This document shows, piece after piece, positions 24,984 through 36,706 of a stretch of 64,000 nt of DNA. The stretch is taken from NCBI GenBank assembly GCA_013180625.2, contig SNVD02006168.1, positions 180,230-244,229 on the forward strand, in the 5' to 3' direction. The translations under genes were made by a program, and so were the position numbers. This DNA is from Boswellia sacra (taxonomy: Eukaryota > Streptophyta > Magnoliopsida > Sapindales > Burseraceae). The stretch's first letter is position 1. Each line of letters opens with the position of its first letter. The notes under the pieces are model-generated. The model did not search any database, was not told where the DNA came from, and saw only the letters and a program-made list of their open reading frames with translations.

Positions 24984-26020
24984 GAGGTAGATTTGTTGCT
25001 GAATGATGGCAGTAAGCACATAAATGCAACAGGATGGAGGAAGAATGCTACTTTACCTCATAGAGTTGAGACTAGTCGAAGAAGGAGTAGGTGTTGTCTA
25101 TTAATGAGTTTGGCTTTGGCAAACAAATCAGCTAAGCAGGTTTGGTTTTTGGACCAATGTGGCACCTGCATTGAGATTTCTCCTTAGCTTAAATTTCAAT
25201 ATTTGTTTCTTAAATTTGTAAGGCATCTTTGCAATTAATGGTTTGATAGATAAAAGGGAGACATAAAAGCATGTCTACCTAAGTGTTTACATGTGGTAGT
25301 ATGTCAAATTGGTTTTAGGATTGATATAGATTTAATAAAGTAGTCATTTAATGTACTTGAAATGCTAGATTCATCTGTCTAACTAAAGGATTTGTTCAGT
25401 AATAGTTCCAACTTTAAAGTCTATGAATTGGGCACTTTTGCAGGTTGTTCTGTAGCTATATGTACATACATGTATCATTTGAGTGGGTTTTTTGAATAAT
25501 TATTGGAATTTTTTAGGGTGGTTCATGCAATGAAATGGATTTTCTTCTTGATTAGTTTGTTGCTAACCATTGTGAATTTTTTAGTGTGATTCCAGTGTGA
25601 GATACATGAGTTATTGGCATTAGTATACAATGACAGCCTGCAGAATGTGGTACCATTTTATGATCAGCGATCTGTTGTTCCCTCAAAGGATGCTGCATGG
25701 AAGATGTTTTGTGAGAACTCATTCAAACATTTTAAGAAAGCCTTCGCCCACAAGTATAGCTTCTTTTCTTATTTACATCCTAATTTTACTTACAATTTTT
25801 GAGGTTGACTGAATGCCTTTTTTATACAGGGAGGATTGGTCATATGCATTTTATATGGGGAAACTCTCTGAAAAGCTTGGGTACTCACATGAGATATCCT
25901 TATCATATGATAAGGCCATTGGTTTAAATCAGTCAGCTGTGGACCCTTTCTATAGGATGCATGCTTTTCGCTTAAAGTTGCTTTGCAATTATGGAAAACA
26001 TAATCTGGAGGTTTTAAAGG
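24984..26020 (+). pseudogene. Captured CABIN1-like (calcineurin-binding protein 1-like) fragment, three exons
   Basis: Exons 24984-25139, 25596-25753 and 25830 to about 26020 join in frame with GT-AG borders. Key phrases: [12 protein letters not shown] and LLMSLALAN (exon 1), [11 protein letters not shown] and [18 protein letters not shown] (exon 2), [20 protein letters not shown] (exon 3). These match my recollection of the plant CABIN1/HIR3 subunit family of the HIRA histone-chaperone complex, an alpha-helical repeat protein. No stop is seen inside these exons, but it is a small interior part of a roughly 2000-residue protein. Confidence 0.72.
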
Positions 26021-26329
26021 TCTTTCCGAAATCCAATGCAATATGGAAAGCCTCTTGAATAGCATTTTTTTTATTTTTTATTATTTATTTTTTTCTTTTG
26101 AAACTTATCCTTAACATCCTTGTAACTCTTTTTTACATTTCATATTGTAATTTTGAATATATTAGCTATGTATTTGTATATAAGTAAGTTACTACTTTAT
26201 TTAGATAGCTAGGTACAATGGCTTTCACCATTCAGTTCTCCAAATAATAGGCCCTGTCCTTTTAATCTTGATTAATATTGTTATTTGGTTCCCATTCCAA
26301 TAGCCTGCAGTAAATAATTTTAATGGTGG

Positions 26330-26650
26330 GCCTATTACCCGCGATAAAAAAATTTCTATAAGATCACAAATGTTTACGGCGGGCCCAAAGCCCGCGGTAA
26401 AACCCGTTTTGATTTTTTACGGCGGGTTCGTAGCCCGCGGTAAAAAAATTTCTACCAGACCACGAATTTTTACGGCGGGCTCCTAGCCCGCGGTTAAACA
26501 CGTTTTACCGCGGGCCGAAACCGCGGTAAAAGGTAAAATGCATTTTTACGGCGCCATTTTATACGGCAGGCTAAAACCGCCGTATGCCCGCCGTAGAAGG
26601 GTTTTTACCGCGGTTTCGGCCCGCGGTAAAAGGCCTATTTTTTTGTAGTG
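26330..26650. repeat. GC-rich subterminal repeat array of the CACTA element
   Basis: Alternating TTTACGGCGGGC and GCCCGCGGTAAA units occur about eight times in either orientation up to the TIR, able to form hairpins. The left end has degenerate versions (ACTGCAG, TTTACGGCGG near 22440-22560). Such arrays are binding sites for the TNPA-like protein in known CACTA elements; binding here is inference. Confidence 0.7.
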
Positions 26651-26653
26651 AGT

Positions 26654-29250
26654 AAGAGTCTTTTTGTTAAAAACTCTATATGCTTTACTATGGTTGGAGT
26701 AGCCAACAAAAATTCTAACATCGGCTTTATTATCAAATTTTCCAATGTTATCCTTGGTGTTTCAAATAAAACATTTGCATCCAAAAACTTTAAAAAATTC
26801 AATGTTGGGTTTTCTTCCTTTCCAAAGTTCATAAGGAGTTTTCTTTATTAAAGCTCTAATATGGACTCTATTGATTATAAAGCATGCGGTATTAACGGCT
26901 TCGGCCTAAAAATATTTTGGCAAATTATTTTCAAGTAACATGGTTCTAGCCATTTCTTGGATAGTCCTATTTTTCCTCTCAACAACACCATTTTGTTGTG
27001 GAGTTCTAGGTGAGGAAAAATTATGTTCAAAACCATTTTCATCACAAAGATTTTTAAATGCAACATTGTCTACTTCACCACCATGATCACTCCTAATGGA
27101 CACAATAGAATACCTTTTTTGATTTTGGACTCTTTTTGCAAATTTTGAAAAAGCTTGTATGGCCTCATTTTTAGTATTCAAGAATAATACCCAAGTGAAT
27201 CTTGAATAATCATCCACAATAACAAAAACATAATACTTTTCACCAAGGCTTTGAGTTCTTGAAGGTCCAAATAAATCCAAATGAAGTAATTGTAGAGGTT
27301 TATTTGTTGAAATAAATTTCTTATGTTTAAAAGAAGTTCTCACTTGTTTTCCAAATTGACAAGCATCACAAATCTTATCCTTTTCAAATTTTATTTTTGG
27401 AAGACCACTAAATCATTTTAGAAATTTTTTAAATTGTATCCATGCTAGCATGACCTAACCTTTTATGCCATAACCAAGCATCGTGATTAACAATGAAACA
27501 ATTTTCTACATGATCATTAACATCAATATCAATTGTATAAATGTTATCACATCTATTACCAACAAATAATGTCTTCTTGTTACTAACATCCTTAATCACA
27601 CATCTATTAGGCTCAAAAGTAACAAAATATCCCTTATCACACAATTAACTAATACTAATCAAATCATGTTTCAAACCATTAACAAGCAAAATATTTTCAA
27701 TAATAAGTGAAGAAGGGTTACCAATATCACCATGTTCGATTACCCTTCCTTTGGCATTATCACCGAAGGTCACATATCCTCCTTTCTTGATGAATAATCT
27801 TGAGAACTTGGAGGCATCTCCGGTCATATGCCTTGAGCATCCACTATCTAAGTACCACTTGTATTTGCCACTTTGTCTCTACAATCAACATTCAAGGAGT
27901 AACTTTTTGGTACCCAAAAGTTCTTGGGTCATTGGGGGTTAGTTTTGGTACTTTTTGGAACCATATTTGTTTCAAATTAGGATTTCTCTTAATATAGCAA
28001 GAATGCACTTTGTGTCCTTTTCTTCCACAATAAGTACATGAATGATTAGGATTATTCCTAGAAGATGCGTGAACAAAATAGTTATTAAAATACTTTTGAT
28101 TTTTGTGAGTTTTATATCCTAACCCTCTTTTATCAAAAACACATCTTTGGATTTGTAATATAGAATTCAAATTTTTTATGCTTTTTGTAAAACTATCAAC
28201 AATGTTTCTTAAGTCATTATTTTTCTTTTTCAAAATAACATTTTCTTTCTCTAATTTATCAAAATCCTTTTGTTTTGAAATCTCATTTTTAGTTTTTAAA
28301 AAATGTATTTGACTTTTCAAACTTTCAAAATCTTTTTGCTTTAAAATTTCATTTTCATTTTCTAAAGCTTCATTTATTTCCACCAACTCTTCTAATTGAG
28401 ATAACATGACTTTTGACTTCTTTTTGAAAGCATTGATTTTTGAATTTTGTTTATCAATTGCACATGTAAATTTTGGAATGCTTCAAGTAATTCATCATAT
28501 GAAAGCTTAGGATCATGGTTTAGAATACTTATCTCATTTTCTCTTAAAGCCATGAAGCACATGTTTGCCACTTTGCAATCTTCTTCTTCATTCTCCTTCA
28601 AAGGTGATTTCATGAGTCATGAGAGAACCCATAAGTTCTTCTAATGGTAGTTTGGTGAGGTCCTTTGCTTCTTGAATTGCCGTCACCTTTGGCTCCCAAG
28701 ATTTTGGTAGACACCTAAGAATCTTTCTCACCATTTCAACATTAGAATAAGATTTACCAAGAGATTTCAAACCATTGACAATATCCGTAAATCTAGTAAA
28801 CATTTCAGAAATTGATTCATCCGATTTCATCTTAAAAAGCTTATAACTATGAACTAGCATACTAATTTTGGATTCTTTAACTTGACTAGTTCCTTCATGA
28901 GTTACTTCAAGTGTGTGCCATATTTCTTGTGCCGTAGGACAAGTAGATATTCTATTAAACTCATTTCTATCTAGAGCACAATACAACACATTCATAGCTT
29001 TAGCATTCAAACTCAATTTCTTTTTATCATCTTCACTAAACTCTTTAGGTTCTTTAAGCATGCATTCCCCATTTTCAATTTTGGTAGGAACAAAAGGTCC
29101 TTCCAAAACAATAGACCACAAATCATAATCAAAAGATTTCAAGAAAATACTCATTCTAGTTTTCCAATAAGAGTAATCACTTCCATTAAAAAATGGAGGT
29201 CTAGAGATAGAAAGTCCCTCAACATATGAAGTTGAATTAAAAGTTGCCAT
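26654..29250 (-). pseudogene. Element A gag-protease-integrase, multiply broken
   Basis: Gag starts at 29250 (RPPFFNGSDYSYWKTRMS). One extra A near 28600 and one missing base near 28455 shift the frame. A long Glu/Lys/Asn-rich coiled-coil stretch (28390-28180) and the CTYCGRKGHKVHSC knuckle (near 28010) follow. The protease region near 27827 (MTGDASKFSRL) ends at TAA 27645-27647. The integrase has IRSDHGGEVDN near 27085 and a TAG at 26906-26908 where B has Trp. The first zinc knuckle seen in C is deleted. Tallying against B and C shows A cannot encode a working polyprotein. Confidence 0.88.
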
Positions 29251-29305
29251 AGCTCAAAAATCGATTAAGATTTAAAAAATTGAGCAACCTTGCTCTGATA
29301 CCACT

Positions 29306-31077
29306 TGTTGACCCAGGTATGGCAACCCAAGAGGGGGGGTGAATTGGGTTTTTATTTATAAAAACGGATTTAGAAAACTTTTCTTGAAAGATCAAAATTA
29401 TTTAACTCTTTCTTTGAGAATAAAGGTGAAGAAGATGAAAATAGAATGCAATCAAGAGAATGGCAATAAAGAACAATCACAAGTGCAAGTAAATATAAAG
29501 AGATAGGGATAGAGAGAGTGCAAACTCAATTTACGTGGTTCGGCAAACCTTGCCTACGTCCACGGGCTCCTAGCTCTACAAGCTAGGCTTTCCACTAAGT
29601 TGTAGAAATCTTTACAACTTGCTTGATGAACAACCTCACCAAAACTTTTTCTTCCAACTCTTGATAACACCACACCAAGAGTTCTTCTTGATGAACAACC
29701 TCACCAAGGCAACTTCCTTCAACCCTTGATAACACCACACCAAGAGTTCTTCTTGATGAACAACCTCACCAAGGCAACTTTCTTCAACCTTGATAACACC
29801 ACACCAAGAGTTCTTCTTGATGAACAACCTCACCAAGGAAAGAGTTCTCTCAAGGATAACTTTTATCCTTTACAAGAAAATCTCACTCTCACCACAATAC
29901 AAGAACAAAGATAATTTTTACAACTAAAGTATAACTCTCTTCAAAGAGTAGATAAAGAATATAAAAGCTCTCTAGACTTGATATTTATCTTATTTTTTGC
30001 TTGATAAAATGCTTCTCTTGCACTTGTCTTTCTAAATGCATGCATGGGAGAAGGGCTCCTTTTATAGGCAAATAGGATGAACTTAATCAAGTGAAGACAC
30101 CATCTCCAAATTTTCTGCCCACTATAAAAATCGTAATTTTGTCTGCTATTTTTGTCAATGTTCTCTTTGAAATTTGAAAATCTACAAAACATAAAAGATC
30201 TGTAAATTTGAATAAGATTTCCAACACATCAAGAATCAAGTAATTTGGATATCTGTAGCTCAAGATATGGCCAAAACACCATTCGGTGCTCATGTGACTT
30301 GATTTTTCTTCCTTGTGTCAGTCTACCGAATTGAATGATAATTATGTCAGTATTCCGTATGAAATTTGAATTTCTTCAAAACATAAAAGATCTGCATATT
30401 TGAATAAGCTTTCCAAAACATTAAGAATCAAAGAATTTGAATATCTCTATCTTAAGATATGACCAAAACACCATTCAGTGCTTATGTAAGTTGATTTTTC
30501 TTCCTCGTGTCAGTCCACCGAATTGTATGTCAATTATGTCAGCCTTCCATTTGAAATTTGAATTTCTTCAAAACATATGAAATGTGCCTCATTATGTCCT
30601 CTTTTCAATTCCATAATAATCAAGTCATTTTGATTTTTCTAGCTCAAGATATGTCCAAAAGAGTATTCGGTACTCATGTCAGCTGCTTCCATTTATCTTT
30701 CAACTTGCATGATGATTTGGACAACCTTACACTTGAAATTTGAATTTATTTAAAACATATGAAATGTTATAAATTGAGTAAGCTTTCCAAAATCTTAAGA
30801 ATCATGTCATTTGGACATCTGTATAGAAATATATGATTAATTGATTGAACATTACTCATATGTGATATTCCTTGAATCAAACCTTATTCTTAAACTTTGG
30901 TGCCTTTAACATGTAGTCTTCTCCTTAGCTTCAACACTTCATTTTAATAAGCCTCTTCTTGATTTTATAATTATTTCAATGATCTTACTCTTGCACATAA
31001 ATAAACATGTTAGTAAATCACAATGAATCAATGTATATTGTTATCATCAAAATTATCATGTAGCCTTAGGGCTAACA
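29306..31077 (-). repeat. Element A 5' LTR (right on the plus strand)
   Basis: 1772 bp; three good copies of the 65-bp tandem repeat (about 29620-29845). The TATA box complement TTTTATA is at 30060-30066. It ends GCTAACA at 31077, followed by CAAAA. Confidence 0.9.
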
Positions 31078-31082
31078 CAAAA

Positions 31083-31465
31083 TACATTACGTAGGGGCGC
31101 AACTTCGATTTTTCTATTTTAAAATTACACTTGTAAATTAGTCATTGGATTTAACAAGTATATCTTGGGATATAAAGGGGACATATTATTCCATTGTATT
31201 TGACATAGAAGAGAGATATATTAGAGAGAAAGGGTTTAGAGAAATTAGGGATTTCTTGGGTTGAAAGTTAACCTAATTTTTTAACTTGTAAATCTCTTGT
31301 ACTCTTTTGTTTCTCACCATAGTGGATTGTTTATTACTAGCAATTGGTTGTAGAATTATTATAATTATCTGAACCAGTATAAATCCTTGTGTTCTTATTG
31401 ATTTTTTTTTCTTTGCTTGGGTGTGTACTTGAAACTCTTAGATTAATTCTGCTAAAGCCACTTAT
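31083..31465 (+). repeat. 3' LTR of copia 3, piece 2 of 3
   Basis: Collinear with 15195-15590 of the 5' LTR (GCGCAACTTCGATTTTTC, GGGATTTCTTGGGTTGAAAG, GAACCAGTATAAATC). It is bounded by the A duplication CAAAA on the left and the B duplication CTTAT (31461-31465) on the right. Confidence 0.9.
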
Positions 31466-33307
31466 TGTTGACCCAGGAATGGCAACCCAAGAGGGGGGGT
31501 GAATTGGGTTTTTATTTATAAAAATGAATTTAGAAAACTTTTCTTGAAAGATTAAAATTAGTTCACTCTTTCTTTGAGAATAAAGGTGAAGAAGATGAAA
31601 ATATATGTTATCTAAGATGCAATCAAGAGCATAACAATATTGAACAATCACAAGTGCAAGTAAATGTAAAGAGGAAAGGGATAGAGAGAGTGCAAACTCG
31701 ATTTACGTGGTTCGGCAAACCTTGCCTACGTCCACGGGCTCCTAACTCCACAAGCTAAGCTTTCCACTAAGTTGTAGAAATCTTTACAACTTGCTTGATG
31801 AACAACCTCACCAAGACTTTTTCTTTCAACTCTTGATAACACCACACCAAGAGTTCTTCTTGATGAACAACCTCACCAAGGCAACTTCTTTCAACTCGTG
31901 ATAACACCACACCAAGAGTTCTTCTTGATGAACAACCTCACCAAGGCAACTTCCTTCAACCCTTGATACCACCACACCAAGAGTTCTTCTTGATGAACAA
32001 CTCACCAAGGCAACTTCCTTCAACCCTTGATAACACCACACCAAGAGTTCTTCTTGATGAACAACCTCACCAAGGAAAGAGTTCTCTCAAGGATAACTCT
32101 TTACAAGAATATCTCACTCTCACCAAAATACAAGAACAAAGAAAATTTTTACAACAAAAGTACAACTCTCTTCAAAGAGTAGATAAAGAATATAAAAGCT
32201 CTCTAGACTTGATATTTCTTTTGTTTTTTTTGCTTGATAGATTCTTCTCTTTTTCTTGCTCTTTGTTGCTGAATGCATGGGAGAAGGGCTCCTTTTATAG
32301 GCAAATAGGATGAACTTAATCAAATAAAGACACCATCTCCAAATATTCTACCTACCATAAAAACTGTAATCTTGTCTGCCATTTTTGTCAATGTTCTGTT
32401 TGAAATTTGAAAATATGCAAAACATAAAAGATCTTCACATTTGAATAATCTTTCCAACGCATCAAGAATCAAGTCATTTGGATATTTGTAGCTCAAGATA
32501 TGGCCAAAAACCATTCGGTGCTCATGTGACTTGATTTTTCTTCCTTGTGTCAGTCCACCGAATTGAGTGATAATTCTGTCAGCCTTCCGTTTAAAATTTG
32601 AATTTCTTCAAAACATAAAAGATCTGCATATTTGAATTAGAATTTCAAAACATTAAAAATCAAAGCATTTTGATATCTCTATCTCAAGATATGGACAAAA
32701 CATCATTCGGTGCTCATATGAGTTGATTTTTCTTCTCTGTGTCAGTCCACCGAATTGCATGTCAATTATGACAACCTTCCATTTGAAATTTGAATTTATT
32801 CAAAACATATGAAATGTCCTCATTATGTCCTCTTTCCAATGCCATAATAATCAAGTTATTTTGATTTTTCTGACTCAAGATATGTTCAAAAGAGTATTCG
32901 GTGCTCATGTCAGCTGCTTCCATTTGTCTTTCAACTTGCATGATGATTTGGACAACCTTACACTTGAAATTTAAATTTCCTTAAAACAATGAAATGTTAT
33001 AAATTGAGTAAGCTTTCCAAAGGCTTAAGAATCACATTATTTGGACATCTGTAGGGAAATATATGACCAATTGATTGAACAATACTCATGTATCACATTC
33101 CTTGAATCAAACCTTGTTCTTAAACTTTGGTGCATTTAACATGTAGTCTTCTCCTTAGCTTCAACACTTCATTTTAATAAGCCTCTTCTTGATTTTACAA
33201 TTATTTCAATGATATTACCCTTACACATAAATAAACATGTTAGTAAATCATAATAAATCAATGTGTATTGTTATCATCAAAATTATCATGTAGCCTTAGG
33301 GCTAACA
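31466..33307 (-). repeat. Element B 3' LTR (left)
   Basis: 1842 bp. It has four good copies of the 65-bp repeat (31795-32075), one more than element A, which accounts for most of the length difference. TATA complement at 32293-32299. Confidence 0.9.
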
Positions 33308-33639
33308 ATCTCCCCTTTTTTGATGATGACAAACCATTGATTGCTTTCAAATAATATCTAAAATAGAGAATGAAAATAAAATCAAGAATAAACAAAAAAA
33401 TGGCACTTGTTATGAATATAAGCAATTTAACTATTTCTCCCCCTTTTGTTATCATCAAAAAAATGTAATTAAATTAACTACTCCCCCTAAATATATTCTC
33501 CCCCTTAACATATGCTACCATTCAAAGATTATCATATTAAAGCAAAATTAAGACATATCCAACATACCTAATTCTCTTCTAATTATGCAAAATATATCTT
33601 GACTAAGGGGTTTAGTCATATTTAAGTCTAGGGACTAAT

Positions 33640-36600
33640 TTTCAAACTTGATTTCTCTCAAATTGGTTTAATTCTTTTTGCATAGCCAAAATCCAACTTT
33701 CATCATTTTTGGCTTCTTTAAAAGATTTTGGTTCAAATTGAGTGACAAATGCAAAATGATTACAAAAATTTCTAAAAAAAGATTTAGTTCTCATACCTTA
33801 TGATGGTTCACCAATAATAAGATCTTTAGGGTGAGCTTTTGCATACCTCAATTCCTTTGGTAATTCTTAGGAAGAATCATTTACTTCCTCAAGCTTTTCT
33901 TATTGGAGTTGTAATTCATCTTGGCTCTTTTCATCAAACCTTGATTCCTTGATTTGCCTTTCAACCTTAACGATATCATCATCTAAATTCTTTGAAGAAA
34001 TCACATTAGTTTCGTCAAATTCAACATGCATAGATTCTTCAATAGTAAGAGTCTTTTTGTTAAAAACTCTATATGCTTTACTATGGTTGGAGTAACCAAC
34101 AAAAATTCCAACATCGGCTTTTGCATCAAATTTTCCAAGGTTATCTTTAGTGTTTAAAATAAAACATTTACATCCAAAAACTTTAAAAAATCCAATGTTG
34201 GGTTTTCTTCCTTTCCAAAGTTCATAAGGAGTTTTCTTCATTAAAACTCTAATATGGACTCTATTGATTATAAAGCATGCGGTATTAACGGCTTCGGCCC
34301 AAAAATATTTTGGCAAATTATTTTCAAGTAACATGGTCCTAGCCATTTCTTGGATAGTCCTATTTTTCCTTTCACCAACACCATTTTGTTGTGGAGTTCT
34401 AGGTGAGGAAAAATTATGCTCAAAACCATTTTCATCACAAAGATTTTCAAATGCAACATTGTCTACTTCACCACCATGATCACTCCTAATGTACACAATA
34501 GAATACCCTTTTTGATTTTGGACTCTTTTTGCAAATTTTGAAAAAGCTTGTGTGGCCTCATTTTTAGTTTTCAAGAATAACACCCAAGTGAATCTTGAAT
34601 AATCATCCACAATAACAAAAAACATAATACTTTCCACCAAGGCTTTGAGTTCTTGATGGTCCAAATAAATCCAAATGAAGTAATTGTAGAGGTTTATTTG
34701 TTGAAATAAATTTTTTTTGTTTAAAAGAAGTTCTCACTTGTTTTCCAAATTAACAAGCATCACAAATCTTATCCTTTTCAAATTTTATTTTTGGAAGACC
34801 ATCAACTAAATCATTTTAGAAATTTTTGAAATTGTGTCCATGCTAGCATGACCTAATCTTCTATGCCATAACCAAGCATCATGATTAACAATGAAACAAT
34901 TTTCTACATAAGCATTAACATCAATATCAATTGTATAAATATTACCACATCTATTACCAACAAATAATGTCTTATTGTTACTAACATCCTTAATCACATA
35001 TCTATTAGGCTCAAAAGTAACAAAATATTCCTTATCACACAATTGACTAATGCTAATCAAATCATGTTTTAAATCATGAACAAGCAAAACATCTTTAATA
35101 ATAGGTGAAGAAGGGTTACAAATATCACCATGTCCGATTACCCTTCCTTTGGCATTATCACCGAAGGTCACATATCCTCCTTTCTTCATGATTAATCTTG
35201 AGAATTTGGAAGCATCTCCGGTCATATGCCTTGAGCATCCATTATCTAAGTACCACTTGTGTTTGCCACTCCTTTGTCTCTACAATCAACATTCAAGGAG
35301 TAACTTTTTGGTACCCAAAAGTTCTTGGGTCCTTGGGGGTTAGTTATGGTACTTTTTAGAACCCATATTTGTTTCAAATTAGGATTTCTCTTAATATAGC
35401 AAGAATGCACTTTGTGTCCTTTTCTTCCACAATAAGTACATGAATGATTAGGATTATTCCTAAAAGATGCATGAACAAAATAGTTTTAAAATACTTTTGA
35501 TTTTTATGAGTTTTATATCGTATCCCTCTTTTCTCAAAAACATACCTTCGGTTTTGTAACATAGAATTCAAATTTTTTGTACTTTTAGTAAAACTATCAA
35601 CAATATTTCTTAAGTCATTATTTTCCTTTTTCAAAATAACATTTTCTTTCTCTAATTTATCAAAATCCTTTTGTTTTAAAATCTCATTTTCAATTTTTAA
35701 AAAATGTATTTGACTTTCCAAACTTTCAAAATCTTTTTGTTTTAAAATTTCATTTTCATTTTCTAAAGCTTCATTTATTTCCACCAACTCTTCTAATTGA
35801 GATAACATGATTTTTGACTTCGTTTTTAAAGCATTGATTTTTGAATTTTGTTTATCAACTTGCACATGTAAATTTTGGAATGCTTCAAGTAATTTATCAT
35901 ATGAAAGCTTACGATCATGGTCTAGAATACTTATCTCATTTTCTCTTAAAGCCATGAAGCAAATGTTTGCCACTTTGCAATCTTCTTCTTCATTCTCCTT
36001 CAAGGTGATTTCATGAGTCATGAGAGAACCCATAAGTTCTTCTAATGGTAGTTTGGTGAGGTCCTTTGCTTCTTGAATTGCCGTCAACTTTGGCTCCCAA
36101 GATTTTGGTAGACACCTAAGAATCTTTCTCACCATTTCAATATTAGAATAAGATTTACCAAGAGATTTCGAACTATTAATAATATCCGTAAATCTAGTAA
36201 ACATTTCAGAAATTAATTCATCCGATTTCATCTTAAAAAGCTCATAACTATGAACTAGCATACTAATTTTGGATTCTTTAACTGGACTAGTTCCTTCATG
36301 AGTAACTTTAAGTGTGTGCCATATTTCTTGTGCCGTAGAACAAGTAGATATTCTATTAAACTCATTTCTATCTAGAGCACAATACAACACATTCATAGCT
36401 TTAGCATTCAAACTCAATTTCTTTTTATCATCTTAACTAAACTCTTTAGGTTCTTTAAGTATGCATTCCCCATTTTCAATTTTGGTAGGAACAAAAGGCC
36501 CTTCCAAAACAATAGACCACAAATCATAATCAAAAGATTTCAAGAAAATACTCATTCTAGTTTTCCAATAAGAGTAATCACTTCCATTAAAAAATGGAGG

Positions 36601-36651
36601 TCTAGAGATAGAAAGTCCCTCAACATCTGAAGTTGAATTAAAAGTTGCCAT
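33640..36651 (-). pseudogene. Element B gag-protease-integrase, broken
   Basis: Gag begins at 36651. TAA at 36433-36435 splits it, then an open stretch 36417-35374 covers the rest of Gag including the coiled coil. A frameshift near 35480 precedes the second knuckle region. The protease part 35225-34806 is open. Integrase 34664-33900 (254 codons) is the longest open piece, with VDDYSRFTWVLFL, IRSDHGGEVDN and TPQQNGVGERKNRTIQ. Homology to C ends near 33640 at the same junction as in A. RT and RNase H are absent. Confidence 0.88.
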
Positions 36652-36706
36652 AGCTCAAAAATCGATTAAGATTTAAAAAATTGAGCAACCTTGCTCTGAT
36701 ACCACT

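Larger units (their letters stand above)
22419..26650. mobile_element. CACTA-superfamily transposon carrying host gene fragments (Pack-CACTA type)
   Basis: Ends are CACTACTACATAAATGG (left) and TTTTTTTGTAGTG (right), an imperfect inverted pair starting CACTA. Comparison with the empty site in element B (around 34045) shows a 3-bp duplication: AGT at 26651-26653 and AAT (one mismatch) at 22416-22418. Subterminal motifs of the TTTACGGCGG/CCGCGGTAAA type occur at both ends. No transposase is recognised inside, so it is non-autonomous. Between the ends lie intron-containing fragments of three host genes on the plus strand, which shows capture at the DNA level. Confidence 0.88.
19911..31077 (-). 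mobile_element. Sirevirus-like copia element A (lacks RT/RNase H), minus strand
   Basis: LTRs 19911-21678 and 29306-31077 (about 1.77 kb each) bound it, with TSD CAAAA at 19906-19910 and 31078-31082. Read on the minus strand the LTR starts TGTTAGCCCTAAGG and ends CCTGGGTCAACA. The primer-binding site complement GCTCTGATACCA is at 29292-29303. Several polypurine-like tracts (seen as CTCCCCC) lie at about 21680-21695, 21805-21815, 21852-21860 and 21868-21878, next to the 3' LTR, a feature reported for Sireviruses. Coding covers Gag, protease and integrase only. A CACTA element (22419-26650) interrupts it. LTR copies differ by several percent by eye. Confidence 0.92.

Noticed and set aside
29636..29836. 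Open frames across the 65-bp LTR repeats (also at 31826-32044 and 37223-37579)
   Set aside because: They arise because the repeat unit lacks stops in some frames; they change with copy number and have no protein homology.
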